From Serratia proteamaculans_D (lineage in GTDB: Bacteria; Pseudomonadota; Gammaproteobacteria; Enterobacterales; Enterobacteriaceae), in the NCBI RefSeq assembly GCF_049959315.1, contig NZ_CP188201.1: 64,000 nt of DNA. The stretch is one strand, 5' to 3'. Below are positions 27,599 through 36,026 of this stretch, piece after piece; within the stretch, counting starts at the first letter, position 1, and every line of letters begins with the position of its first letter. The notes beneath the pieces were generated by a model, which was given only the letters and a program-made list of their open reading frames with translations, did no database searches and had not been told where the DNA came from. The position numbers and the translations under genes were made by a program.

Positions 27599-28765
27599 AT
27601 GAATTTACACGAATATCAGGCAAAACAGCTGTTTGCTCGGTATGGTATGCCGGCACCAACCGGTTATGCCTGTACCACACCGCGTGAAGCGGAAGAAGCC
27701 GCATCCAAAATCGGCTCCGGCCCGTGGGTGGTTAAATGTCAGGTTCATGCTGGCGGTCGCGGTAAAGCTGGTGGCGTTAAAGTGGTTAACAGCAAGGAAG
27801 ACATCCGTGCTTTCGCTGAAGCCTGGCTGGGCAAGCGTCTGGTGACCTACCAGACTGACGCGCTGGGCCAACCGGTTCACCAGATCCTGGTTGAAGCGGC
27901 GACCGACATTGATAAAGAACTGTACCTGGGCGCGGTTGTTGACCGTGCCAGCCGTCGCGTGGTGTTCATGGCATCCACCGAGGGTGGTGTTGAAATCGAG
28001 AAAGTTGCGGAAGAAACTCCGGAACTGATCCACAAAATGACCATCGATCCACTGGCAGGCCCACAGCCTTACCAGGGCCGTGAACTGGCTTTCAAACTGG
28101 GTCTGACCGGTAAGCAAGTCGGCCAGTTCGCCAAAATCTTTATGGGTCTGGCGACCTTGTTCCTGGAACGTGACCTGGCCATGGTTGAGATCAACCCGCT
28201 GGTAGTGACCAAGCAGGGCGATCTGATCTGTCTGGACGGCAAACTGGGCGCTGACGGCAACGCACTGTTCCGCCAGCCTGAGCTGCGTGAAATGCGCGAC
28301 CTTTCTCAGGAAGATGAGCGTGAATCCCGTGCGGCACAGTGGGAGCTGAACTACGTTGCTCTCGACGGCAACATCGGTTGCATGGTGAACGGCGCAGGCC
28401 TGGCGATGGGTACCATGGACATCGTTAAACTGCACGGCGGCGAACCGGCCAACTTCCTCGATGTGGGCGGCGGCGCAACCAAAGAGCGCGTGACCGAAGC
28501 CTTCAAAATCATCCTGTCTGACGACAAGGTGAAAGCGGTTCTGGTTAACATTTTCGGTGGTATCGTGCGTTGCGACCTGATCGCTGACGGTATCATTGGC
28601 GCAGTAGCCGAAGTGGGCGTTAACGTCCCGGTGGTAGTGCGTCTGGAAGGGAATAACGCCGAGCTGGGCGCCAAGAAACTGGCGGACAGCGGTCTGAATA
28701 TCATTGCTGCGACCAGCCTGACTGATGCGGCTCAGCAAGTTGTTGCGGCAGTGGGGAGCAAATAA
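27599..28765 (+). CDS. sucC: Succinyl-CoA synthetase beta subunit
   Basis: A 388-residue ATP-grasp protein equal in length to E. coli SucC. It begins MNLHEYQAKQLFARYGMPAP and has the glycine-rich HAGGRGKAGGVK segment and FLDVGGGATKERV near residue 290. The 120-nt gap from sucB has no obvious terminator. The stop shares a base with the sucD start (TAATG). Confidence 0.97.
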   Translation: MNLHEYQAKQLFARYGMPAPTGYACTTPREAEEAASKIGSGPWVVKCQVHAGGRGKAGGVKVVNSKEDIRAFAEAWLGKRLVTYQTDALGQPVHQILVEAATDIDKELYLGAVVDRASRRVVFMASTEGGVEIEKVAEETPELIHKMTIDPLAGPQPYQGRELAFKLGLTGKQVGQFAKIFMGLATLFLERDLAMVEINPLVVTKQGDLICLDGKLGADGNALFRQPELREMRDLSQEDERESRAAQWELNYVALDGNIGCMVNGAGLAMGTMDIVKLHGGEPANFLDVGGGATKERVTEAFKIILSDDKVKAVLVNIFGGIVRCDLIADGIIGAVAEVGVNVPVVVRLEGNNAELGAKKLADSGLNIIAATSLTDAAQQVVAAVGSK

Positions 28766-29637
28766 TGTCCATTTTAATCGATAAAAACACCAAAGTAATT
28801 TGCCAGGGCTTCACCGGTAGCCAGGGGACTTTCCACTCCGAACAGGCTATCGCTTACGGAACCAAAATGGTCGGCGGCGTAACGCCGGGCAAAGGCGGCA
28901 CCGAGCACCTGGGCCTGCCGGTGTTCAACACCGTGCGTGAAGCAGTAGAAGCGACCGGTGCTACCGCGTCCGTTATCTACGTGCCGGCACCGTTCTGCAA
29001 AGACTCCATTCTGGAAGCTATCGATGCAGGCATCAAACTGATCATCACCATCACCGAAGGCATCCCGACGCTGGATATGCTGACTGTGAAAGTGAAGCTG
29101 GATGAAGCCGGCGTGCGTATGATTGGCCCGAACTGCCCAGGTGTTATTACCCCGGGCGAGTGCAAAATCGGCATCATGCCTGGCCACATCCACCTGCCGG
29201 GTAAAGTGGGCATCGTTTCCCGCTCTGGCACCCTGACCTACGAAGCGGTAAAACAAACTACCGATACCGGTCTGGGCCAGTCTACCTGTGTGGGCATCGG
29301 TGGTGACCCGATCCCAGGCTCCAACTTCATCGATATCCTGAAGCTGTTCCAGGAAGATCCGCAGACAGAAGCGATCGTCATGATCGGTGAGATCGGCGGT
29401 AGCGCGGAAGAAGAAGCGGCAGCTTACATCAAAGAGCACGTGACCAAGCCAGTAGTTGGCTACATCGCGGGTGTTACCGCGCCTAAAGGCAAACGTATGG
29501 GCCATGCCGGTGCCATCATTGCCGGTGGCAAAGGCACTGCAGATGAGAAGTTTGCGGCGCTGGAAGCGGCAGGGGTTAAAACCGTACGCAGCCTGGCTGA
29601 CATCGGCGAGGCAGTAAAAGCGGTTCTGAACCGCTAA
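28765..29637 (+). CDS. sucD: Succinyl-CoA synthetase alpha subunit
   Basis: A 290-residue protein (E. coli 289). It has the CoA-binding GFTGSQGTFHSEQAI near the start and the phospho-His region GHAGAIIAGGKGTADEK near residue 246. With SucC it makes succinate and ATP/GTP from succinyl-CoA. It is the last gene of the sdh-suc run, followed by a strong terminator. Confidence 0.97.
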   Translation: MSILIDKNTKVICQGFTGSQGTFHSEQAIAYGTKMVGGVTPGKGGTEHLGLPVFNTVREAVEATGATASVIYVPAPFCKDSILEAIDAGIKLIITITEGIPTLDMLTVKVKLDEAGVRMIGPNCPGVITPGECKIGIMPGHIHLPGKVGIVSRSGTLTYEAVKQTTDTGLGQSTCVGIGGDPIPGSNFIDILKLFQEDPQTEAIVMIGEIGGSAEEEAAAYIKEHVTKPVVGYIAGVTAPKGKRMGHAGAIIAGGKGTADEKFAALEAAGVKTVRSLADIGEAVKAVLNR

Positions 29638-29664
29638 TTTTCTGCCTGCAGTAAGTCCTATTTG

Positions 29665-29701
29665 AACAGGGCCAGACTTTTTGTCTGGCCCTGTTTTTTT
29701 T
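29665..29701 (+). terminator. Terminator of the sdh-suc operon
   Basis: A 13-bp perfect stem AACAGGGCCAGAC / GTCTGGCCCTGTT with a T5 loop and a following run of T residues, 27 nt after sucD. Confidence 0.95.
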
Positions 29702-29878
29702 GCCTGCTAAATACCACTTCTTATAATTATTCATTTATTGAATGAATTAGCCGGGGTATTCCTGAAAATAGGCCAAATCTATTCGCGCGGCACCCTATTT
29801 GGCCGTGAATATTATCAATAACTAAGGCTATTTCGTGGGGTAATAATAAAGGGAGGATTAAGGGTAAAAATGTAACAC

Positions 29879-30191
29879 TTTGGGCCAAACTGGAACATAT
29901 CCTAAATTACGCTGTAAAAAGGTGTCAATACGAGAAAGAGAAAATTCCTAAAAATTATTTTTACCCTTTAAATTCAATAAATTGAACCAAGGTTAAGCAC
30001 GGCTTGCCAATTTTTAAACTCATAGTTTTCTTATATCCATCAGTCCCCCTTCTTATTCATGAAATTCACTCGTCGGTTTTTATCTAGTGATAAGTTCTTA
30101 AATTTAGTTTTCTTCCTAAATTCTTAGGTTGATATGGTTTCCATATTTATTTACTCAGCATAAATCACTAAATGCAACAGTTTGGCCCAAA
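29879..30191. mobile_element. fimS-like invertible promoter element (phase switch)
   Basis: Perfect 14-bp inverted repeats TTTGGGCCAAACTG (29879-29892) and CAGTTTGGCCCAAA (30178-30191) bound a 313-bp AT-rich segment. Just outside them, 12 of 17 further positions also match. E. coli fimS is 314 bp with 9-bp TTGGGGCCA repeats, and MR/P-type operons have similar switches, so size, core sequence, place (127 nt before the major pilin gene) and contents all fit a tyrosine-recombinase phase switch. Inversion itself is not shown by a single sequence. Confidence 0.85.
29899..29928 (-). promoter_or_regulatory. Promoter inside the switch, facing away from the fimbrial genes
   Basis: On the minus strand, -35 TTGACA (29928-29923) and -10 TAGGAT (29904-29899) are 18 nt apart. 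The predicted start falls at the inner edge of the left inverted repeat, mirroring the fimA promoter of E. coli. After inversion it would point into the pilin gene. In this orientation it reads back toward sucD. Confidence 0.7.
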
Positions 30192-30318
30192 ATGTTGCGT
30201 TTTCTCCCTGTTCTACAGGCAGGTGCAGCTGGTGACCAAACGTAAATGGATGAACGTAAATCAATGTGTGATTGGAACCTATGCGACGGTGTTGCATAAC
30301 CAGAAAAGGAAAATCTAG

Positions 30319-30870
30319 ATGAAAATTAAGCAGTTGGTCACTTTGATGATGGGCCTGGGATTGGCCATGGGTACAGTATCTGTTGCACAGGCCGGCACCG
30401 TGACCTTTAAAGGTTCGATTATCGACGCGCCTTGCTCCATCACTCCGGACACCGTGGACCAAACGGTCAATCTGGGCCAGATCTCCAACGTGGCGCTGAA
30501 AAGCCAGGGTAAATCCACTCCACAAAACTTCAGCATCAAACTGGACAAATGTGACGTCACCACGCTGAAAAATGTCACCGCTACCTTTACCGGTGCGGCT
30601 TCCGCCGGCAACGCCGATTTGCTCGGTATTACCGGCACCGCCAAAGGGGCCAGCATTGCCATTACCGATGGTGGCAGTCGGGTGATCAAACTGGGCGAAG
30701 CCACCAAGGCGCAAAAAATCCAGAAGGGTAGCAACACGCTGGCGTTCGCCGCCTATCTGCAGGGCGACCCTGATGTTCCATCCACCGTCACCGGCGGTAC
30801 TGCGACCCCGGCGGTGATTACTCCGGGTGAGTTTAGCTCCATCGTCGATTTCACCCTGGCCTATCAATAA
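30319..30870 (+). CDS. Major fimbrial subunit (MrpA/FimA-like)
   Basis: A 183-residue pilin. A signal peptide ends at about residue 25 (VSVAQAG). The mature part starts TVTFKGSIIDAPCSITPDTV, has the paired cysteines near residues 39 and 76 typical of class 1 pilins, and ends with the beta-zipper motif IVDFTLAYQ (penultimate Tyr). It should form the fimbrial shaft, polymerised by donor-strand exchange via the usher. It is the first gene after the invertible element; ATG 30319 follows AAGGAAAA. Closest family by eye is the MR/P-type of Proteus. Confidence 0.9.
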   Translation: MKIKQLVTLMMGLGLAMGTVSVAQAGTVTFKGSIIDAPCSITPDTVDQTVNLGQISNVALKSQGKSTPQNFSIKLDKCDVTTLKNVTATFTGAASAGNADLLGITGTAKGASIAITDGGSRVIKLGEATKAQKIQKGSNTLAFAAYLQGDPDVPSTVTGGTATPAVITPGEFSSIVDFTLAYQ

Positions 30871-30898
30871 GCCCGCGCCGCGCTAGCGGCTATCTCGC

Positions 30899-30918
30899 AT
30901 GCGGGGCTCGCCCCGCAT
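30899..30918 (+). repeat. Hairpin between major pilin and second subunit
   Basis: ATGCGGGG-CTCG-CCCCGCAT, a perfect 8-bp stem 28 nt after the pilin stop, followed by ATATTTCC rather than a T-run. Such hairpins commonly reduce read-through or protect the pilin mRNA so that shaft subunit exceeds the other products; that role is inferred here. Confidence 0.65.
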
Positions 30919-30959
30919 ATTTCCTGACAACGGATTGTCATGGCTTAAGGAGCTGGGAG

Positions 30960-31499
30960 ATGGCTCGTCCCCTTTTTTATCTGACGCTACTGGCCCTGAG
31001 TGCCGGGTTGCCTGCCACTCAGGCCGCACCAACGGCTTCTGCCGGGCACGGCAGCGTCAGCATGACCGGCGCGATTATCGATACCGCCTGCGCCATTGAT
31101 ATCGGCAGCCGCACCCAGGCCATTGTATTGCCCACCTTACCGGTTGGCCAATTGATACGAGAAGGGCAGGGGCCAACTCACCCCTTCGCAATTCGTCTGG
31201 TGAACTGCACGCTGTCGCGGCCCGACCCACGCGAGCCAAACTGGCAAACCTTCCAGGTCACCTTCGACGGCCCGGCGGACGGCACCCGATTTCGCATTGC
31301 CGGTGCCGCTCATGGCATAGCGCTGCAAATTGCCGATGGCGATGGGCGCATCGCGTTACCAGGTATTGCGCTACCGATGCAGGCGGTAAAACCCGGCACT
31401 CTGGTGCTGCCTTACACCCTGCGGCTGGTGGGTAACACCCAGACTCTGCAGCCGGGGGATTATCGCGCCACGGTACGCTTTAAGTTGGATTACTACTGA
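30960..31499 (+). CDS. Minor fimbrial subunit (MrpB-like)
   Basis: A 179-residue pilin-domain protein. Signal peptide cleaves around ATQAAP (residue 22). The cysteines at GAIIDTACAID and VNCTLSR are those of the pilin disulphide, and the C-terminus ATVRFKLDYY is a donor-strand-type end. In MR/P operons the second gene encodes a minor subunit thought to end or anchor the pilus. It precedes the usher gene; AAGGAG lies at 30947-30952. Confidence 0.82.
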   Translation: MARPLFYLTLLALSAGLPATQAAPTASAGHGSVSMTGAIIDTACAIDIGSRTQAIVLPTLPVGQLIREGQGPTHPFAIRLVNCTLSRPDPREPNWQTFQVTFDGPADGTRFRIAGAAHGIALQIADGDGRIALPGIALPMQAVKPGTLVLPYTLRLVGNTQTLQPGDYRATVRFKLDYY

Positions 31500-31593
31500 C
31501 GGGTTGCATGCCCCGTACAGGTGAATGAACGCATGAGGCGTTCAGGTTTGCGCCGGTGCTGATTGACCGGCGATGGAAAAAGGATTTTGGGTT

Positions 31594-34131
31594 ATGGCTG
31601 GTAAGGATTCAGTTTATCGCATGGCTCCCCTGTCACAGTTGGGAGTCGCTATTGCCCTGGCGCTGGGGGCTTCGGTATCTCTGGCGTTGGCGGCGGACGA
31701 CATTGTGTTTAACACCGATGTGCTCGACGTAAAAGATCGCGCCAATATCGATCTCAGCCAGTTTGCCCGCGGCGGTTTCATTATGCCGGGCCGCTACACG
31801 CTGACGGTGCATGTCAACCAGCAGGAATTGCCGGAGCAGTCGGTGGTGTTTTCCGCCCCGCCCGACGATCCCAAAGGCAGCGTAGCCTGCCTGTCACCGG
31901 AGCTGGTGAAACAGCTTGGTCTGAAAGACGACGTGCTGAGCGGCTTGCGTTGGCGCGATGACTGCCTGGATTTTAGCAGCCTGAAGGGCATGACGGTGCG
32001 TGGCGAACTGGGCACCTCATCGCTCTACCTCTCTATCCCGCAGGCTTATCTGGAATACAGTGACGACAGCTGGGACCCGCCGTCACGCTGGGACGAGGGT
32101 ATTCCCGGCGTACTGCTGGACTACAACCTCAATGGCCAGGTCAACCGCCAGCAGAGCCGCAGTACCGATTCCACCCTGAGCGGCAACGGTACCGCAGGCG
32201 GTAACCTGGGGGCCTGGCGGCTGCGCGCCGACTGGCAGGCGCAGGCCAGCAGCTCGACGGCAAGCAATCGGCAGAGTGAACGGCGTCTGGACTGGAGTCG
32301 TTATTACGCTTACCGCGCATTACCGGCGCTGCGTTCCAGGTTGACCCTGGGCGAGGATTACCTGAATTCGACAATTTTTGACAGCGTGCGCTTTACCGGT
32401 GCCAGCCTGGTCTCGGACGATGCGATGCTGCCACCCAACCTGCGTGGTTACGCGCCGGAAGTGGTTGGGGTCGCCAAAACCAACGCCCGGGTGGTGGTCA
32501 GCCAATTGGGGCGGGTGCTGTATGAAACCCAGGTGGCTGCCGGCCCGTTCCGCATTCAGGATTTGAATGATGCGGTCAGCGGCGCGCTGGACGTGCGGGT
32601 TGAAGAACAGGACGGCTCGGTGCAGCAATTTAGCCTGAATACCGCCAGCATTCCTTATCTGAGCCGGCCGGGGTCGCTGCGCTATAAGTTTGCGCTGGGG
32701 CAACCGTCCGAAGTGGCGCACCGTCGTGACGGGCCGGCGTTTGCCACCGGGGAATTCTCCTGGGGGGTCAGCAACGGCTGGTCATTGTTCGGCGGTGGCA
32801 TCGGTGGACGTGAGTACAACGCACTGGCTATGGGCATAGGGCGTGATCTGATGGCCTTTGGCGCGCTGTCGTTCGACATTACCGGCTCACGGGCCGAATT
32901 ACCGCAGCAGCAGGGCGGCACCCTGAGCGGGACTTCATACCGCCTGAACTATGCGAAAAGCTTTGAAGAGTACGACAGTCAGGTGACCTTTGCCGCCTAT
33001 CGCTTTTCCGAGCGCGATTACATGAGCATGGCCGATTATCTGGTCAGCCGTTTATACGGCGTTCGCCAATACGGCAGCAAAGAGCTGTACACCGTGATCT
33101 TCAACAAACAGTTCCGCGAGTTGGGGCTGAGTGCTTACCTGAATTACAACCACCAGACCTATTGGGAACGACCGGCCAACGATCGCTACAGCCTGGCACT
33201 GTCGCGCTATTTCGACGTCGGCCAGATGAAAAATGTCAGCCTGTCGCTGTCGGCTTACCGCAGCCAGTACAACCAGACCAGCGACAACGGCCTGTCGCTG
33301 TCACTGTCGTTGCCCTGGGGGAATAGCGGCACCGTCAGTTACAACGCCGCGGTTAACCGCGACAACAACAGTCAGGATCTGGGCTATTACGATCGCATTG
33401 ATGAACACAACAGTTACCAGATGCGCCTGGGGGCCGCACGGCGCGGCGCCACTGCCAGCGGCTACTTTACCCACAGCGGCGATAACGCCGAGCTGAGCAG
33501 CAATATCAGCTATCAGGCCAATCGCTATACCTCGCTGGGTATGTCGGCGCGCGGTGGCATGACCGCCACGTTGCAGGGTGCCGCGCTGCACCGGATGAAT
33601 ACCCCCGGCGGCACCCGGCTGATGCTCGACACCCAGGGCGTTCCGGATGTGCCGGTGCGTGGCCAGGGGCCGACCACCCGCACCAATGCCTGGGGCAAGG
33701 CGGTGGTGCCGGACGTAAACAGCTACTACCGCAACCGCGCCAGTATCGATCTACAGCAGTTGGGCGACAACGTAGAGGCGTCCCGCTCGGTGGCACAGGC
33801 CACTCTGACCGAAGGGGCCATCGGCTATCGGCGCTTTGAGGTGGTGGCCGGTGAAAAAGCCATGGCGGTGGTTCGCCTGGCAGACGGCTCGACGCCACCG
33901 TTTGGCGCGACCGTGCTCAATGCCCGCCAGCAGGATACCGGCATCATCAGCGATGACGGCAGCGTGTATCTCAGCGGTATTCAGCATGGCGACACCATGA
34001 CCGTGCACTGGGACGGTGCCGCCCGCTGTGAAATTACGCTGCCGGAGCAACTGCCCGCATTGGGCGAGTCGGCGCTGCTGTTGCCGTGCCGGGTGCTGAG
34101 CGTTGCCGACACCTCATCTTCTTCTTCCTAA
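31594..34131 (+). CDS. Fimbrial outer-membrane usher
   Basis: An 845-residue usher. A signal sequence ends at about ALALAADD, followed by the N-terminal chaperone-binding domain (VFNTDVLDVKDRANIDLSQF), a 24-strand beta-barrel region with plug (residues about 140-660) and two C-terminal domains with the family's final cysteine pair (ARCEITLPEQ...LLPCRVL). It secretes and orders subunits in the outer membrane. The frame opens at 31573, but ATG 31594 has AAAAGGA at 9 nt. It lies 13 nt before the chaperone gene. Confidence 0.92.
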   Translation: MAGKDSVYRMAPLSQLGVAIALALGASVSLALAADDIVFNTDVLDVKDRANIDLSQFARGGFIMPGRYTLTVHVNQQELPEQSVVFSAPPDDPKGSVACLSPELVKQLGLKDDVLSGLRWRDDCLDFSSLKGMTVRGELGTSSLYLSIPQAYLEYSDDSWDPPSRWDEGIPGVLLDYNLNGQVNRQQSRSTDSTLSGNGTAGGNLGAWRLRADWQAQASSSTASNRQSERRLDWSRYYAYRALPALRSRLTLGEDYLNSTIFDSVRFTGASLVSDDAMLPPNLRGYAPEVVGVAKTNARVVVSQLGRVLYETQVAAGPFRIQDLNDAVSGALDVRVEEQDGSVQQFSLNTASIPYLSRPGSLRYKFALGQPSEVAHRRDGPAFATGEFSWGVSNGWSLFGGGIGGREYNALAMGIGRDLMAFGALSFDITGSRAELPQQQGGTLSGTSYRLNYAKSFEEYDSQVTFAAYRFSERDYMSMADYLVSRLYGVRQYGSKELYTVIFNKQFRELGLSAYLNYNHQTYWERPANDRYSLALSRYFDVGQMKNVSLSLSAYRSQYNQTSDNGLSLSLSLPWGNSGTVSYNAAVNRDNNSQDLGYYDRIDEHNSYQMRLGAARRGATASGYFTHSGDNAELSSNISYQANRYTSLGMSARGGMTATLQGAALHRMNTPGGTRLMLDTQGVPDVPVRGQGPTTRTNAWGKAVVPDVNSYYRNRASIDLQQLGDNVEASRSVAQATLTEGAIGYRRFEVVAGEKAMAVVRLADGSTPPFGATVLNARQQDTGIISDDGSVYLSGIQHGDTMTVHWDGAARCEITLPEQLPALGESALLLPCRVLSVADTSSSSS

Positions 34132-34144
34132 CCATGAGTGAGCT

Positions 34145-34909
34145 ATGAACAAACACGTTAAACAAAGTGCTTTTATGGTCGCCACGCTGCTGGGGGCTTT
34201 GGTCAGTACCCAGGCCGGGGCGGCCATTTCGTTGGATCGCACCCGGGTGATCGTCAATGGCGGCGACAAATCGGTCAGCCTGAACGTCAAAAACCAGAAT
34301 ACCCAGTTGCCTTATCTGGCGCAGGGCTGGATCGAAGATGTGCAGGGCAACAAAATCAGCAGCCCGCTGGCGGTGTTGCCGCCGGTACAGCGGGTCGAGC
34401 CGGGCAAAGAGAGCCAGGTCAAGGTGCAGGTGCTGCCGGCTGCTCAACTGTTGGCGCAGGATCGCGAGACGCTGTACTACTTCAATCTGCGCGAGATCCC
34501 ACCGCGCAGCAACAAGCCCAATACGCTGCAAATTGCACTGCAAACGCGCATCAAACTGTTTTATCGCCCGCAGGCGATAGTGCCGGACAAAGCTGCGTTA
34601 GCCAATCCATGGCAGCAAAAACTGACCTTAACCCGCCAGGGGGATCGCTATCAGGTCAATAACCCGACGCCTTATTACATCACGCTGGTGGATGCAGGCA
34701 GCAGTGTTAAAGGCAGCGGCGTGACCGGGTTTGAACCCCTGATGGTGCCGCCGAAGGGGCAGGCGATGCTGTCGGCCAGTGCCAGTACCAGTGCGCTGGG
34801 GCCCACCCCGGTGCTGACCTATATCAATGATTACGGCGGTCGTCCGCAGTTGGTGTTCCGCTGCAGCGGCAGCGCGTGCCAGGTGGCTTCGACCAACTCG
34901 GGCAGCTAA
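34145..34909 (+). CDS. Periplasmic fimbrial chaperone (PapD/FimC family)
   Basis: A 254-residue protein with a signal peptide ending STQAGAA. It shows the two-domain PapD fold landmarks: ISLDRTRVIVNGGDKSVSL (with the conserved Arg), YLAQGWIED, YYFNLREIPPRSNKPNTLQIALQ in two parts, and IKLFYRP. It caps pilin subunits in the periplasm by donor-strand complementation. Spacing of 13 nt from the usher gene shows one operon. Confidence 0.93.
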   Translation: MNKHVKQSAFMVATLLGALVSTQAGAAISLDRTRVIVNGGDKSVSLNVKNQNTQLPYLAQGWIEDVQGNKISSPLAVLPPVQRVEPGKESQVKVQVLPAAQLLAQDRETLYYFNLREIPPRSNKPNTLQIALQTRIKLFYRPQAIVPDKAALANPWQQKLTLTRQGDRYQVNNPTPYYITLVDAGSSVKGSGVTGFEPLMVPPKGQAMLSASASTSALGPTPVLTYINDYGGRPQLVFRCSGSACQVASTNSGS

Positions 34910-34936
34910 AACAATGCCATCAGGCAGGGAGGCAGG

Positions 34937-35533
34937 ATGAATACCACCCGAATACTGGTAGTGCTGGCGGGGCTGGTATCGGCCCCGCTGTGGGCGGCGG
35001 ACGACAATTGGCAGGTACCCAATAACTGGCAGGTGGAAGGGGCCAACGGCACGCTGAATGTCAGTGGCGTGCTGAGCGAAGGAGCATGCCGATTGGCGAT
35101 GGACTCCGCCGACCAGACGGTGACGCTGGGGGTGACTCCGTTGGCGCAACTGGCACAGCTGGGGGCACGGAGCGCCGCCAAGGCGGTGACGCTGCGGTTG
35201 CGTGACTGCCTGCGCGGCAGCGGTGCCAGCCGCGATGAGCGCAGTGGCAACCTGAGCTGGGGCCGGCAACAGCCGGTGATGACCATGAGCTTTCTGGCAC
35301 CGGCCGATGCGGACAATCCGCAGTTGGTTAAGGTACAGGGGGTTAGCGGTATCGGGCTGCGGCTGCTGGACAGCAGGCAACAGGACGTGCGGTTGGGGAG
35401 CCGGGGAACGCCGCAGTTTGTCAGCCCGGGCGACGAGGTGCTGGTGTGGTATGTGGCAGCGGAGCGCACCCGCGCACCGCTGCAGGCCGGAGCCTATCGC
35501 GCCACGGTGAATTTCCGCCTGAGCTATGAATGA
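34937..35533 (+). CDS. Fimbrial minor subunit (MrpE-position)
   Basis: A 198-residue protein with a signal peptide (ending SAPLWAADD), a Trp-rich short N-terminal segment (DNWQVPNNWQVEG), then a pilin domain with cysteines at SEGACRLAM and LRDCLRG and the end YRATVNFRLSYE. It is the first gene after the chaperone, the place of mrpE in MR/P operons, but I cannot assign its exact role. ORF start 34937 follows a GGGAGG site; the stop region overlaps the upstream frame of the next gene. Confidence 0.78.
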   Translation: MNTTRILVVLAGLVSAPLWAADDNWQVPNNWQVEGANGTLNVSGVLSEGACRLAMDSADQTVTLGVTPLAQLAQLGARSAAKAVTLRLRDCLRGSGASRDERSGNLSWGRQQPVMTMSFLAPADADNPQLVKVQGVSGIGLRLLDSRQQDVRLGSRGTPQFVSPGDEVLVWYVAAERTRAPLQAGAYRATVNFRLSYE

Positions 35534-35540
35534 GGGCCGC

Positions 35541-36014
35541 ATGAAAGGGATAAAAACCGGCGCGTTTCTGCTGCTGTTGGCTACCCCGCTGGGGTGGGCC
35601 AATGAGCCGATCACCGTCAAAGGGGTGATCCAGACCATGAGCTGTGTGATCAACGGCGGTAAAGAGATCGACGTCGATTTCGGCAGCACCATGAAGACCA
35701 CGCTGATTGACGGCAGCCAGTACAAAACCAAAGTGGTTTTCACCCTCAGTTGCAGCGGCAACAACAGCAATGCGCTGAAGATGCAGATCGATGGCACGGC
35801 GGCGGCGTTCGACGCTACGGCGCTGGCCACCGATAAAACCGACCTGGGACTTGCGTTGATCAACGGCGGTAAAAAACAGGCGATCAATACCTGGTTCAAC
35901 TTTACCTATCCGACGCTACCGGTGCTGGAAATGGTGCCGGTGAAAAAGGCCGGGGTCACGCTGAGCGGCGGGGCATTTAACGCCACCGCCACCCTGAAGG
36001 TGGACGTGCAATAA
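35541..36014 (+). CDS. Fimbrial minor subunit (MrpF/G-like, copy 1)
   Basis: A 157-residue pilin-domain protein. Signal peptide to about GWANE; mature start PITVKGVIQTMSCVINGGKEI, a Cys pair (SC...LSC) and C-terminal GAFNATATLKVDVQ. The following gene has the same plan and shares GGKEIDVDFG, VPVKK and the FNATATL ending, so the two look like a tandem duplication. The start ATG 35541 follows GAGGG and is preferred to 35526. Confidence 0.8.
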   Translation: MKGIKTGAFLLLLATPLGWANEPITVKGVIQTMSCVINGGKEIDVDFGSTMKTTLIDGSQYKTKVVFTLSCSGNNSNALKMQIDGTAAAFDATALATDKTDLGLALINGGKKQAINTWFNFTYPTLPVLEMVPVKKAGVTLSGGAFNATATLKVDVQ

Positions 36015-36026
36015 CGGGAGAGGCGG

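Larger units (their letters stand above)
29702..30318. other. AT-rich control region upstream of the fimbrial operon
   Basis: This non-coding stretch is visibly more AT-rich than its flanks. It contains a 313-bp element bounded by inverted repeats (listed separately), 177 nt of unassigned sequence before it, and a 127-nt fixed leader after it (30192-30318) ending in the AAGGAAAA ribosome site of the major pilin gene. Confidence 0.75.

Noticed and set aside
27605..28738. Minus-strand ORF (377 codons) opposite sucC
   Set aside because: Same reason: antisense shadow of sucC with no recognisable motif.
30129..30157. Possible rightward promoter TTGATA-17-TACTCA inside the fimbrial switch
   Set aside because: The -10 matches TATAAT at only two positions; the leftward TTGACA-18-TAGGAT is far better, so the OFF reading is kept.
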